Of a DNA stretch of 64,000 nucleotides, positions 27,613-37,056 are shown piece after piece. The stretch comes from JAICWP01 sp035252015. Its GTDB lineage: Bacteria > Acidobacteriota > Terriglobia > Terriglobales > Acidobacteriaceae. Numbering within the stretch: position 1 is the stretch's first letter; every line of letters starts with the position of its first letter. Both the position numbers and the translations under genes were made by a program. The stretch spans positions 9,424-73,423 of the forward strand of contig DATFDP010000120.1 of NCBI GenBank assembly GCA_035252015.1, given 5' to 3'. The notes below the pieces were generated by a model. That model saw only the letters and a program-made list of their open reading frames with translations. It did not search any database and was not told the origin of the DNA.

Positions 27613-29006
27613 TTCTCCGCCGCGGCGATCAGCTTGAGCAGGCCCTCCGCGCTGCGCGCTTCCGCATAGACCCGAACCACCGGCTCGGTGCCGCTCAGCC
27701 GGTAGCAGACCCAGGAGCCGTCGTCGAGCAGCAGCTTGAGGCCGTCAGTGCGCACCACCTGGGAGACTTTGCGGCCGAAAAATTCACGTGGCTCCGCCTG
27801 CAACTTTTCAGTGAACTTCTGTTTCACCTGCGGCGTCAAGCGGAAGTTTTCCCGGCGCGGGTAATAGGAACCAACTTTGCTAAACAGCTCGCGCAATTGT
27901 TCCTGCAGGCTCTTGCCGCGGCGCGCTACCATTTCGCAGCACAACAGGCCGGCGAGAATGCCATCCTTCTCGGGAACGTGATGGCGAATCGAAAGCCCGG
28001 CGCTCTCTTCTCCACCGATGACAATTTTGTCCTGCTTGATCAGTTCCCCTATGTACTTAAAGCCCACCGGCGTTTCAAAGAGCGGGACCCGCAGGCGCTC
28101 CGCCAGCGCGTTGATGAGATTGGTGGTGGCCACGGACTTGGCCACGCCATTTTTCCAGCCGCGGCTCTCCACCAGATAGTCAAATAACAGCGCGACCACG
28201 TAATTGGGCTGCAGGAAACTGCCGTCCTGGTCGAGGATGCCGAAGCGATCGGCGTCGCCATCGGTTGAAATGCCGATGTGGGCGCCGCTTTCGCGCATCT
28301 TCTGCCGGAGAGCTTCGAGCAGATGATCGTCAGGCTCGGGCGCGTGCCCGCCAAAAAGAACGTCGCGCGTATCGTGCACGGTGCTCACGCTTACGCCCGC
28401 CTCGCCCAGCAGGCGGTCAGGATAGCTGCGGGCCGCGCCCCATAGAGGATCAAAAGCCACCTTCAAGTTCGCTTTCCGAATCGTCTCCAGGTCTACGATC
28501 TCGCGCAGTCGAGCCAGATACGCGGGGCGCACATCAATGGATTCCTTCGCCGGCGTGGCAGCTCCCGCCGCCAGCTTTGGTCGTTCTGCTCCGTCGCCGG
28601 GCACGCTGGCTTCGATCTGGCGAGTTACCTCGGGCAGGGCGGGAGCGCCATCGGGCGTGGAGAATTTGATACCGTTATATTCTGGCGGATTGTGTGAGGC
28701 AGTGAAATTGATGGCGCCATCAGCGCGCAAACGTAGGACTTCAAACGCGATGGCCGGCGTGGGCGCTGCCTGCACGATGATCAGAGGGGTGATTCCCTGC
28801 TCGATCAGGATCTGCGCCGCTAGTTCGCAGAAAGCTTCTCCCAGGAAGCGTGGGTCGCGGCCGACCAGGATGCGCGCTCCCTGGGGCTTTTGCCCGGCCA
28901 CATAGCGGGCGACACCGGTGACAGCGCGGCGCACATTGGCGAACGTAAACTCCTCCGCCATCACCGCCCGCCAACCGGAAGTGCCGAATTTGATTTGCGT
29001 GCTCAT
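27597..29006 (-). CDS. Phosphoglucomutase/phosphomannomutase family enzyme
   Basis: About 469 aa from the ATG giving MSTQIKFGTSGWRAV; a longer frame to 29039 adds 11 residues. The alpha-D-phosphohexomutase motifs are complete: the phosphoserine loop INFTASHNPPEYNGIKF, the metal loop STDGDADRFG, the sugar loop GGEESAGLS, and the phosphate-binding CYRLSGTEPVVRVYAEA. It interconverts hexose 1- and 6-phosphates; the exact sugar (glucose, mannose or glucosamine) is not decided by these motifs. Confidence 0.92.
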   Translation of the reverse strand: MSTQIKFGTSGWRAVMAEEFTFANVRRAVTGVARYVAGQKPQGARILVGRDPRFLGEAFCELAAQILIEQGITPLIIVQAAPTPAIAFEVLRLRADGAINFTASHNPPEYNGIKFSTPDGAPALPEVTRQIEASVPGDGAERPKLAAGAATPAKESIDVRPAYLARLREIVDLETIRKANLKVAFDPLWGAARSYPDRLLGEAGVSVSTVHDTRDVLFGGHAPEPDDHLLEALRQKMRESGAHIGISTDGDADRFGILDQDGSFLQPNYVVALLFDYLVESRGWKNGVAKSVATTNLINALAERLRVPLFETPVGFKYIGELIKQDKIVIGGEESAGLSIRHHVPEKDGILAGLLCCEMVARRGKSLQEQLRELFSKVGSYYPRRENFRLTPQVKQKFTEKLQAEPREFFGRKVSQVVRTDGLKLLLDDGSWVCYRLSGTEPVVRVYAEARSAEGLLKLIAAAEKWVFE

Positions 29007-29038
29007 CCTATGCGCCGTGAATGCTAGTGTAATAGGCA

Positions 29039-29060
29039 CGGCGCTCCCGACGGAGCGCCG
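29039..29060. promoter_or_regulatory. Perfect 9-bp hairpin between divergent genes
   Basis: CGGCGCTCC, loop CGAC, then GGAGCGCCG. It is 18 bases before the cutA start and 33 bases before the mutase start, with no T-run, so it is more likely an operator or leader hairpin than a terminator. Confidence 0.5.
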
Positions 29061-29077
29061 AACAAAGATTCTAGCTT

Positions 29078-29401
29078 ATGAGCAATAAAAAAATCGTGCT
29101 CACCACTGCCGGCTCGCGCGAAGAAGCGGAAAAGATTGCGTACGCTCTGGTCGAGCGCCGCCTGGCCGCCTGCGTGAATATCGTCGGACCGATTTACTCC
29201 GTTTATCGCTGGCAAGGCAAAGTAGAAAGCGCCGATGAGCACCTGCTTGTAATCAAAACCATGGCCGCACACTTCGATGCGGTGGCCAAAGCAATTCAAG
29301 AGCTGCATTCCTACGAGCTGCCGGAATGCATTGAGTTGTCCATCGAGGGCGGCAGCGCCGAGTACCTGGAATGGATTGAGCAATCAGTGGTTGGCCGTTA
29401 G
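29078..29401 (+). CDS. cutA: Divalent-cation tolerance protein CutA
   Basis: 107 aa, the usual length for this trimeric ferredoxin-fold protein linked to copper and other divalent metals. Family motifs are TTAGSREEAEKIAYALVERR, LAACVNIVGPIYSVYRWQGK, EHLLVIKT, and HSYELPECIELSIEGGS followed by YLEWI. The conserved Cys is present. It is divergent from the phosphohexomutase gene. Confidence 0.95.
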   Translation: MSNKKIVLTTAGSREEAEKIAYALVERRLAACVNIVGPIYSVYRWQGKVESADEHLLVIKTMAAHFDAVAKAIQELHSYELPECIELSIEGGSAEYLEWIEQSVVGR

Positions 29402-29406
29402 CCGCC

Positions 29407-30249
29407 TTACGCCTTGCGCGCGCTCATGTTCAAGCGCCAGTAATCCAGCACGAATGGTGGATCTTCCTGCGCCGATTGTCGGGTAAGCTCGTCCAGGAAC
29501 CGCTGGCGCAGCTCCGACTGCCTGAGGCGCTCCAGGTGACGGTGGAAGATCACGTTGGCTAGATATTCGCGATAATCCTTCTCGTTGGACAGCTGCACCG
29601 GCGCAGCCTCGAGGCCAGTGTTGATTTGGGTAAACCCCGCGCGGTGCAGACGCTCGGCCGTGGTCTCGGGCGAGGCGTATTCCCACGGGCTCTGCCATCC
29701 GGAGAAGAACCGGGCCAGAGGCGCTGCGGAGATTAGAGCCTGCGCGCGCTGCAACAGTGCAGCCAGGTTGGGGCCGCCGCCGCACTGCGCTTCCAACCAG
29801 CCGCCCGGCCGCATCACATCATGCAGGCTGCGAAAGAGCCGCTCGTGGTCCTTAATCCAGTGGAAAACTGCGGCGCTGAAAATTCCATCCGCAAGCTGAT
29901 GAAACGGTAGCCGCTGCAGATCGGCCACTACGAACCACACGTGTCCGGCAAAACGCGGTTCCAATTCCTGGCGCGCCGTGCGCAGCATGTTGTCGGAAAG
30001 GTCCACGGCCAGGAGCCGCCCTCGCGGCAAACGTTCCAGCAACTCGCCGGCAAGACGCCCAGTGCCGCAGCCGGCGTCGAGCACAGTTTCATGGCCGCGC
30101 AGATGTACACGGTCCAACACCTTTTTGCCCCAGGCGAATTGCGGGCGCGATAAACGCTGGTATACTTGTGAGTTCCATTCCCGCGAGCGAGGAGCCGGCG
30201 ATGCCGTTGCTGGCTCGCCACCCGGCGACCCCGGGTTTTTTTCCCTCAT
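29407..30249 (-). CDS. SAM-dependent methyltransferase, trans-aconitate methyltransferase-like
   Basis: 280 aa. A class I methyltransferase: VLDAGCGTGRLAGELLERLP (about 57), LLAVDLSDNMLRTARQEL, WFVVADLQRLPFH, FSAAVFHWIKDHERLFRSLH, and VMRPGGWLEAQCGG. The WNSQVYQRLSRPQFAWGKKVL start and the 'FHWI.D' motif resemble the trans-aconitate methyltransferase group. The true substrate is unknown. It converges with cutA, stops 5 bases apart. Confidence 0.85.
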   Translation of the reverse strand: MREKNPGSPGGEPATASPAPRSREWNSQVYQRLSRPQFAWGKKVLDRVHLRGHETVLDAGCGTGRLAGELLERLPRGRLLAVDLSDNMLRTARQELEPRFAGHVWFVVADLQRLPFHQLADGIFSAAVFHWIKDHERLFRSLHDVMRPGGWLEAQCGGGPNLAALLQRAQALISAAPLARFFSGWQSPWEYASPETTAERLHRAGFTQINTGLEAAPVQLSNEKDYREYLANVIFHRHLERLRQSELRQRFLDELTRQSAQEDPPFVLDYWRLNMSARKA

Positions 30250-30335
30250 AGAATTTCCGTCTGAACTGTCGCACTAGTTTCGCGGTGCGGGCACCTCGCC
30301 GCAATTACAGCGCCTGGAAGTCATTACAGTCATGG

Positions 30336-30409
30336 AGGCCCCGGGCAGATTCGAACTGCCGACACGCGGTTTAGGAAACCGCTGCTCTATCCATCTGAGC
30401 TACGGGGCC
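30336..30409 (-). tRNA. tRNA-Arg (anticodon CCU)
   Basis: A full cloverleaf on the minus strand: acceptor GGCCCCG with CGGGGCC, D arm GCTC..GAGC, anticodon stem GCGGT/ACCGC with loop TTCCTAA (anticodon CCT), and a T arm GGCAG-TTCGAAT-CTGCC. The discriminator base is T, and CCA follows in the DNA (30335-30333). Confidence 0.96.
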
Positions 30410-30620
30410 GCGCCAGTTAACTGATTCGATTATCTCACGCATGTATTTTCTGCCTGGCGAACGGTGGCGCCCCCAGACCCAATCTAAGACTAAAAAGCGC
30501 CTAGCACCGACTTCTCAATGTGCCGGGGAATGCGGCAGAAGATGCGGTGGCCTATCTTGCTGTTGCCGAAGCACTCCCAAGTGGCCGATAATTTCGGCAG
30601 GCTGGAGGGTGGCGCGGTCC

Positions 30621-33446
30621 ATGGTTTGTCCTTCGTGTTTGGCGCAGAATCCCAAGGGGGCGTCCCGCTGCACCGCCTGCGGGTCGCCGCTTTCGGCTGC
30701 CCCCGCCGAACCTCCGCCTGCCCGGTATGAGACTCCGGGCGGGCGACAGAGGCAATCCTCCCCGCAGGAGGCCGCAACCGCCGTTGGTTTTGCCCAGACT
30801 CCCCCTCCTTCCAACCTGGGTACTTCCTCTCCCGGTTCCGCCATTAGTCAAGCCAGGCCAGTGGACTTTGGCCCACGCTACGAGGTGCAAGCTCTGCTGG
30901 GCGAAGGGGGCATGGGGGCGGTATATCGCGCCTATGACCGGGAGTTGGACCGCGTCGTTGCCCTGAAGCTGATTCGCCCCGAACTGGGCGCCGACCCTAC
31001 CATGAGCCAGCGCTTTCGGCAGGAACTGCTGCTGGCCAGCAAGGTTTCCCACAAGAATATTCTGCGCATTCACGACCTGGGCGAAGCCAATGGAACCAAG
31101 TTCATCTCCATGGCCTACGTCGAGGGCGAGGACCTGCACCAGTTGCTGAAGCGCGAAGGTCGGCTGCCGGTAAGTCGTGCTGTGAGCCTGACCAAGCAGC
31201 TATGCGCCGCCTTGGAAGCGGCGCACGCGGAAGGCGTAGTGCATCGTGATCTGAAGCCGCAGAACATACTGCTGGACACGGCAGGGCAGGTTTACGTTTC
31301 CGATTTCGGCCTGGCCAAGTCGCTCGCCGCCGACGCCACCCAGGTGACTGTAAGCGGTCAGTTTCTGGGAACCCCCCGGTACATGTCGCCAGAGCAGGCC
31401 CTGGCCACCACGGTGGATCACCGCAGCGACCTGTATTCCCTTGGGCTCATTCTCTATGAAATGGTCACGGGCGACATACCCTTCAAGGCGGATTCCACCT
31501 TGCAGACAATGTATCTGCGGGTGCACGAAAAGCCCCAAGACCCACGCCAGATAAATCCCGACCTGCCCGATTACCTGGTGCAAATCATTATGCGCTGCCT
31601 GGAGACTGATCCCGCGCAGCGCTACCAGAGCGCTCGCGAGATTCTGGATGACCTGCAATCAGCCCAGCCTTCGCGGCCGGCCTCCCGGCCGATTCCCGCA
31701 GTAAAGCGGGCAAGCCGCAGATTGTGGTACGCCGGCGCCGGAGTCGTCCTGCTTGCGCTACTGGCTTCCTTCACGATACCTGAGGTGCGAAGGCTGCTGC
31801 GACCCGGATCATCCGCAACGCAGTCCAGCGTGGGCGTTCCCCCCGCCAGCCGGGGTAAGTACTTGGCGTTGCTTCCTTTTCGGGTAATCGGTGACAAAAA
31901 CGCCTTGGGCTACGTGAGCGATGGACTCGTCGAGGCAACTGCCGCCAAGCTCTTCCAGATGAAGGATATTCACCTGGCTTCGCCCAACGCCGTGCAGGCG
32001 GTGAATGTGGACCAGCCGCTGGAGAAAATTGCCCGCCAGCTGGGCGTGAACCTCATTGCACAGGGAACGGTTCAGGGGACGGCGGAGAAGATGCGCATCA
32101 CCATTAGCCTGGACGACGTAGCCGCAGGGAAGCGGTTGTGGACCAGCGAATTCTCTGGAGTTCCCCAAGACCTGCTCACTCTGGAGGACAATATCTACGC
32201 CCAACTGGTGGCCGCGCTGGAATTAAAAGCCAGCAATTCCGAAGTAGCCGCCCTAAATGCTCATCCCACAGAAAACGTTGAAGCTTACGACCTCTACCTG
32301 AAAGGGCGTGAAAACATGCGCCAGGAGCAGGAGGTCAAGAAGGTACAGGCGGCGATTGACCTGTATCAGAAGGCGCTGGCCAAGGATTCCGGGTTTGCCC
32401 TGGCTTATGCCGGTATTGCTGATGCCAGCCTTTCCATGTACCGCCACACCAAGGATAGTTTCTGGTCCGACAAGGCTCTGCGCGCGGCACAACAGGCGGA
32501 GCAACTCAATGCCAACCTTCCTGAAGTCCATTTTTCCTTGGGCAGCGTTTACACCGACACGGGAAAAACTTCCGAGGCGATTTCCGAGTTGAAGCGGGCA
32601 CTGGAGCTGGCCCCCAAGTCGGATGAAGGCTACCGCAGGCTGGGACAGGTGTATACCGTGATTGGCCGCAAACCTGAGGCCATAGAGGCGTACAAGAAGG
32701 CCATCGAGCTGAATCCCTATTACTGGGAGAACTACAACTCTCTGGCTGGCGCCTACTACAACTTCGGAGAAAATGAGCAGGCAGTGGCGGGTTTTGAGAA
32801 AGTGATCGAACTGGAGCCGGATAATGCCGCCGGCTACGACAATTTAGGCGTTGTTCTCATGCGCATGGAGCGCTGGAACGATTGCATTCCCAACTTCCAG
32901 AAAGCCCTGCAGCTCCAGCCCTACTACGCCACCTATTCCAACCTGGGCACCGCCTACTTCTTCCTGAAGCGCTATGACGAGGCGGTACAGATGTTTGAGA
33001 AGGCCGTGGCCATGAACCCCAATGAGCACATGGCGATGGGCAATCTGGCCGACGGTTATCGTTGGGCGGGACGGCGGCAACAGGCCCTGGCCACCTACGA
33101 CAAAGCCATCGCTCTGGCCTACAAGCAGTTGGCCATCAATCCGCGCGATGCCGACGCTTTGGGTTACCTGGGGCAGTATCTCGCAAAGAAAGGCGACCCT
33201 CAGCGAGGTTTGCAACTGGTTCGCCGGGCCCGGGCAATGGATTCGAGCGATGTTTCCCTGGTCTACTTCCAGGCGGTGGTGGAATGCATAGCCGGGCAGC
33301 AAAGCGAGGCGTTGAAAGACCTGCAACAGGCCCTCAAACAGGGTTATCCCGCCCAGGAGGCGCAGAGCGATCCTGAGTTAAAAGACCTGCAGAAGCTTCC
33401 TGAGTTTGCCGCGATAATGCGGCAGTTTGGCAGCAAAGTGAATTAG
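30621..33446 (+). CDS. Zinc-ribbon Ser/Thr protein kinase with TolB-like and TPR domains
   Basis: About 941 aa from the ATG preceded by GGAGG at 30604; a longer frame to 30441 gives unlikely Cys/Arg-rich sequence. Residues 1-25 form a Cys4 zinc ribbon (C3-x2-C6, C17-x2-C20). A Hanks-type kinase follows (about 85-350): LLGEGGMGAVYRAYD, VALKLI, VVHRDLKPQNILL, VSDFGLAKSL, MSPEQALATTVDHRSDLYSL. A membrane helix (about 368-390) leads to an external TolB/FlgO-like domain (YLALLPFRVIGDKNALGYV) and six or more TPRs (about 550-920). It probably senses an external state and phosphorylates cytoplasmic targets. The fold and motifs are certain; targets are unknown. Confidence 0.94.
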   Translation: MVCPSCLAQNPKGASRCTACGSPLSAAPAEPPPARYETPGGRQRQSSPQEAATAVGFAQTPPPSNLGTSSPGSAISQARPVDFGPRYEVQALLGEGGMGAVYRAYDRELDRVVALKLIRPELGADPTMSQRFRQELLLASKVSHKNILRIHDLGEANGTKFISMAYVEGEDLHQLLKREGRLPVSRAVSLTKQLCAALEAAHAEGVVHRDLKPQNILLDTAGQVYVSDFGLAKSLAADATQVTVSGQFLGTPRYMSPEQALATTVDHRSDLYSLGLILYEMVTGDIPFKADSTLQTMYLRVHEKPQDPRQINPDLPDYLVQIIMRCLETDPAQRYQSAREILDDLQSAQPSRPASRPIPAVKRASRRLWYAGAGVVLLALLASFTIPEVRRLLRPGSSATQSSVGVPPASRGKYLALLPFRVIGDKNALGYVSDGLVEATAAKLFQMKDIHLASPNAVQAVNVDQPLEKIARQLGVNLIAQGTVQGTAEKMRITISLDDVAAGKRLWTSEFSGVPQDLLTLEDNIYAQLVAALELKASNSEVAALNAHPTENVEAYDLYLKGRENMRQEQEVKKVQAAIDLYQKALAKDSGFALAYAGIADASLSMYRHTKDSFWSDKALRAAQQAEQLNANLPEVHFSLGSVYTDTGKTSEAISELKRALELAPKSDEGYRRLGQVYTVIGRKPEAIEAYKKAIELNPYYWENYNSLAGAYYNFGENEQAVAGFEKVIELEPDNAAGYDNLGVVLMRMERWNDCIPNFQKALQLQPYYATYSNLGTAYFFLKRYDEAVQMFEKAVAMNPNEHMAMGNLADGYRWAGRRQQALATYDKAIALAYKQLAINPRDADALGYLGQYLAKKGDPQRGLQLVRRARAMDSSDVSLVYFQAVVECIAGQQSEALKDLQQALKQGYPAQEAQSDPELKDLQKLPEFAAIMRQFGSKVN

Positions 33447-33583
33447 GCCACCATCCTTCCTTTTCGCGCCACCATTACTCGTTAGCCATTCCCGCATACT
33501 GCAAAAAGGTGCGCAAAACGAGGCAAGAACTTGCGGCTCCGCCGGTGCAAACTTGTGAGTTTTTGGATTGCGCGTTGCAAGTG

Positions 33584-33675
33584 CTTGTAGGCGGGACCCA
33601 AAAAAAACCAGCCCCGCCTCGACTGCGGTCAGTCGGGTGCTACGCATTGACTTAACGCGAAGGAGGGTCTCGCCC
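33584..33675 (+). promoter_or_regulatory. Structured leader before the PEP-CTERM gene
   Basis: Two adjacent hairpins, AGGCGGG..CCCGCCT (33589-33619, A-rich loop) and GACTG-CGGT-CAGTC (33621-33634), are closed by a possible GTAG/CTAC pair (33587/33643). They end about 30 bases before the start codon. The rest of the 33447-33583 spacer shows nothing coding. This may be a regulatory RNA or simply a stable leader. Confidence 0.35.
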
Positions 33676-34320
33676 ATGAAACGCCGGAAAGGACTGACGC
33701 TCGCCGTTATTGTTCTCCTGCTATCGGCCCCGGGCTTGGCCAGCTCCATTGCGGATCCCGGCGGAATCATCCGCAGTGGTTCCAATTACGACGAGTTTGC
33801 CATTATTGGCGAGGGGGGCAGTATTACTTTTGATGGAGAGCCTCTCACCTTCCCATTCAATCCGTTCGATTTTACCGACAGTTTCTGCCCGGTGGGATCC
33901 GTTACCATAGGTGAGACAATCTTCTCGGGGCCGGATTGCCGATTTCTCAATGAAAGCGGTCAAACGATCAACTCGATACTGCAGGTTTTTACTGCTAGTG
34001 GAAGCGCGTTCGCAGCTGCAGGAGGGCTCAGCTGCTTCAATGACATAACCGGTACAACCTGCCCCACGCCTAACGGAAATTCTCTCTTCTTTTTTGGAGT
34101 TGGCATACCGTCCGCGGAAGAGTACAGCGACGGGGGTTACGGAACTGGGGAAGGCGACCCCTTCTTCAACATCGTCAATTTCGGCTACGACGGTAATACC
34201 GCCTTGGCCCAAATAGGAAGCCTGACGGTTCCCGAGCCCACGTCCATGGGCCTGATGCTTACCGGCCTGTTGGGGCTAGGCTTGGCGTGGAAACGGAAAG
34301 CGCGCGCCAAAAATCGGTAA
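33676..34320 (+). CDS. PEP-CTERM sorted secreted protein
   Basis: About 214 aa starting at the ATG after AGGAGGG. Signal peptide MKRRKGLTLAVIVLLLSAPGLASS, a Gly/Phe/Asp-rich beta-type body with four to five Cys, and a C-terminal sorting tag VPEPTSMGLMLTGLLGLGLA followed by WKRKARAKNR. The Pro-Glu-Pro, membrane helix and basic end are the hallmarks of exosortase substrates, which are cut and released to the surface or matrix. No exosortase is in the window. The body has no recognisable domain. Confidence 0.9.
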   Translation: MKRRKGLTLAVIVLLLSAPGLASSIADPGGIIRSGSNYDEFAIIGEGGSITFDGEPLTFPFNPFDFTDSFCPVGSVTIGETIFSGPDCRFLNESGQTINSILQVFTASGSAFAAAGGLSCFNDITGTTCPTPNGNSLFFFGVGIPSAEEYSDGGYGTGEGDPFFNIVNFGYDGNTALAQIGSLTVPEPTSMGLMLTGLLGLGLAWKRKARAKNR

Positions 34321-34376
34321 ACCGGCATTTGCTTCTGGAAAAATCACTCCGACCGATGTTCCGGCCCCGCTAGGGT

Positions 34377-36722
34377 CTAATTTAGCTTGGGCTGCAGCAC
34401 GGCCTCCATCTGCCACTTCGGCTGGGCCAACTCCCAGACAAAAGCAAGGAGGTACAGCCCCGCCGCCACCCAATACAGGAACTGAAAACCGAAGTACATA
34501 GAGTTGTACTCCAGCAGCCCGCCGCACATGGCGCCGAGCAGATTCATCGCCAGAATGCCGGAGACCGCCCCCCGCGAGCGCAGCAGGGTGGAGAATACGA
34601 TGCCGGAAAAAAACATGGGGCAGGTCAGGACAATCGCCATCCCAATACGCCCAGCAAGGTTAGAAGACAATCCTCCCATGCGCGCCACCAGCCATCCCAT
34701 GACCAGAGTCGCGAACAGAAGCAGATAGGGAATGGCCCAGTGCCGGATATCAAAGTACTGCACCGCGCAATTGGCCAAGAATGCCATGGCCAAGATGGCG
34801 ATGATAACAATGCCCATTACCTGCCAAGTGTTGCCAAAGACCAGTCCCAGTTCGGTAATACCCTTGGTCTCGATGAGCATGAATCCCGCCCCCAGCAGGA
34901 AAAATGGGGCGTAGCCAAACTGCGGTTTCTCGCTAAGAAACTTCCGGAAAATGCCCGCGGAGAGCAGCAGCACCAGCCCCACCATGATGGCGTAGGACAG
35001 GGGATAGACCCGGCGCGGCATGTAAAAGAAGGGCCAATTGTCGGTGGAAACGTCCGCCGGGATGGCGGGATCTGCGAAGAAGTGAGTTCCATCCTCAAAA
35101 CCGGTCTGCTGGAGCAATTGTGGGGGCAACGTAAGCGGGCGGTCGTTCGCCTCCAGAAAAATGACGGCGCCATCATAGCCGGCAAGGATGCAAGCCGGCG
35201 GCCGGCCGAAAGCATCCTGCAGCATGAGATAAATTTTCCGTCCCAGCGGCCGGTTCATGACGGAAAAAGAAAGCGAGAGCATGCCGTCCGGCTTGAGCCG
35301 AGCGCGCGCCTCGCGCAACCCCTCCACGGTATATACAAACGAATCCAGGCGCACACTCGAGCCCTGAGTCAGCAAAGTATGCGAGTCCAGCAGTCCGTAA
35401 ACAATCATGTCGTAGCGCTTGCTGGTATTGCGCAGAAAGGAGCGCGCATCATCCAAAATCGCATGCGCGCGAGGATCGGAGTAAGGGTGATCGGGATGGC
35501 CCACGCGTCCTTCCATCTGGATAGCGGGGTCAATCTCCACCGCGTCCACGTTCTTCGCGCCGTGCAGCAGCGCCGCCGCCACGTCATTGCCCGTGCCGGC
35601 CCCGACAATGGCGACCTCATCAGGAGAACGGCCGAAGAACCGGTAGGGCAATTCGTAGTATTTGCGGATGCTCTCCAATCGCGAATTCGGAGCGGACCCG
35701 CTCCGGGCAGGGTCCAGTTCGTGCACTCGCTGGTAATACTGGCCCGCCGCCCGGATTAACAGCAAGCCGCTGTTTTCATGTCCTATTTCCAGAAGCTGGT
35801 ACGGCGAATAGATCCTTTGCCACACCGGCTCAGCAGGCCAGGCCAGAATCACCAGCGCGGCCACGCTAACGCCGCCGGCAAAAAGCAGCATTCGAAGTCG
35901 ACGCTCGTGGAACAACAGCAGCCCGGCAAAAGCGATGAGAAACCAGATAACGGGCGGAGTCCAGAATGAGCTCACTACAAACATGAGCACGACCCCGGCA
36001 ATGCTTCCCAGCAGATTGAATCCATAGGCGGAGAGATTGTCGCGACGCTCCATGACTCGGCCGCACAACTGTCCGACAGGAATAAACGCCAGCGCCGTAA
36101 TTACAAAAACGATGGCCAGCAGAAAGAAGACCGGCAGCCCCTGGTAGAACTTGTCCACCACCGGCAATCCCATGTTTAATTGTTCTGAAAAGGGCAACAG
36201 CTTCAGACTGACGCGATCCGCTTCAGGAAGGCCATAGCGAATGCCAAGAAGCAGCGCAAACTGCCAGCAGAACACCGCCGGAGCCAGGAATAATGGAATG
36301 TGCTGGCGGCGCGCCATGGCATATCCCAGTCCCAGTCCAGCGAAGCAAGCCAGAAGCGTGAAGTTCTTGTAAAAGGCAAACACCTCAAAGGTGGTGCCCT
36401 GCCAGCGTATAACTGCCAGCTCCAGGAACAGACTCAGAGCGGCCGAGGCGAATATGGCGAACTTCGCGTAATCGTCGGGAATCGAATCCAGGAATTCAAC
36501 CTGGCGGGTCGCCGCCTTGTCGAAAGCGGGGGCAAGTCGCCGAAAAATGGGCTGCAAGGCGACAGCGGCAGCCATCAATAGAGCAATCGCAATGGCCAGT
36601 CCCGGGCCGATGCGCAGGCCTCCGGACCGACTCATGGTCTGGCTGCCCAGGTAAATGACCAATGGAACCAAGATGCTGGCAGCCAAACTCAGCGAGATGA
36701 GGCGCAGGTACGAACGTCCCAA
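34377..36722 (-). CDS. Membrane-embedded spermidine-synthase-like protein
   Basis: 781 aa. A methyltransferase-like polyamine synthase domain (about 330-600) sits between two blocks of membrane helices (about 7-300 and about 575-770). The core has YELPYRFFGRSPDEVAIVGA, GTGNDVAAALLHGAKNVDAV, EIDPAI and ILDDARSFLRNTSKRYDMIV. Spermidine synthases move an aminopropyl group from decarboxylated SAM to putrescine; fused membrane forms are poorly characterised and may act on other substrates or as transporters. It is divergent from the 37057 gene. Confidence 0.82.
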   Translation of the reverse strand: MGRSYLRLISLSLAASILVPLVIYLGSQTMSRSGGLRIGPGLAIAIALLMAAAVALQPIFRRLAPAFDKAATRQVEFLDSIPDDYAKFAIFASAALSLFLELAVIRWQGTTFEVFAFYKNFTLLACFAGLGLGYAMARRQHIPLFLAPAVFCWQFALLLGIRYGLPEADRVSLKLLPFSEQLNMGLPVVDKFYQGLPVFFLLAIVFVITALAFIPVGQLCGRVMERRDNLSAYGFNLLGSIAGVVLMFVVSSFWTPPVIWFLIAFAGLLLFHERRLRMLLFAGGVSVAALVILAWPAEPVWQRIYSPYQLLEIGHENSGLLLIRAAGQYYQRVHELDPARSGSAPNSRLESIRKYYELPYRFFGRSPDEVAIVGAGTGNDVAAALLHGAKNVDAVEIDPAIQMEGRVGHPDHPYSDPRAHAILDDARSFLRNTSKRYDMIVYGLLDSHTLLTQGSSVRLDSFVYTVEGLREARARLKPDGMLSLSFSVMNRPLGRKIYLMLQDAFGRPPACILAGYDGAVIFLEANDRPLTLPPQLLQQTGFEDGTHFFADPAIPADVSTDNWPFFYMPRRVYPLSYAIMVGLVLLLSAGIFRKFLSEKPQFGYAPFFLLGAGFMLIETKGITELGLVFGNTWQVMGIVIIAILAMAFLANCAVQYFDIRHWAIPYLLLFATLVMGWLVARMGGLSSNLAGRIGMAIVLTCPMFFSGIVFSTLLRSRGAVSGILAMNLLGAMCGGLLEYNSMYFGFQFLYWVAAGLYLLAFVWELAQPKWQMEAVLQPKLN

Positions 36723-37056
36723 GCAGTCCTCCTTTAGCGATGCAAAAACAGGCGCGGTTCAAAGACCCGCCACCCTGACCGGCTCTTAATATTGTGGGGG
36801 AACAAGTTCCCTGATTCTGCTCAGGCGCGTTCTGGATTGTCAATCGGAATTTGGCCGTAATTTACGCGAAAGTGCTTGTCCCTGCAACGATTCGCAGGCT
36901 GCAAGTTGGCCGCCCGCCAAAGGGCACGCCCCGTCTGAAAGACCGGCGCCGGCTCCCTTTCCACAGTTGTACCAGCGGCAGGGAGTTGACCTCAAGCGGC
37001 CGGCGGGTTAGCTTAGCATCTGGCTGTCTGACCGCTCCCCGCGAAAGCCGCCGCCG
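36723..37056. other. Divergent spacer, 334 bp, nothing recognised
   Basis: It must contain promoters for two divergent genes. I could not pick reliable boxes, and see only short GC-rich hairpins around 36900-36960. Confidence 0.4.
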
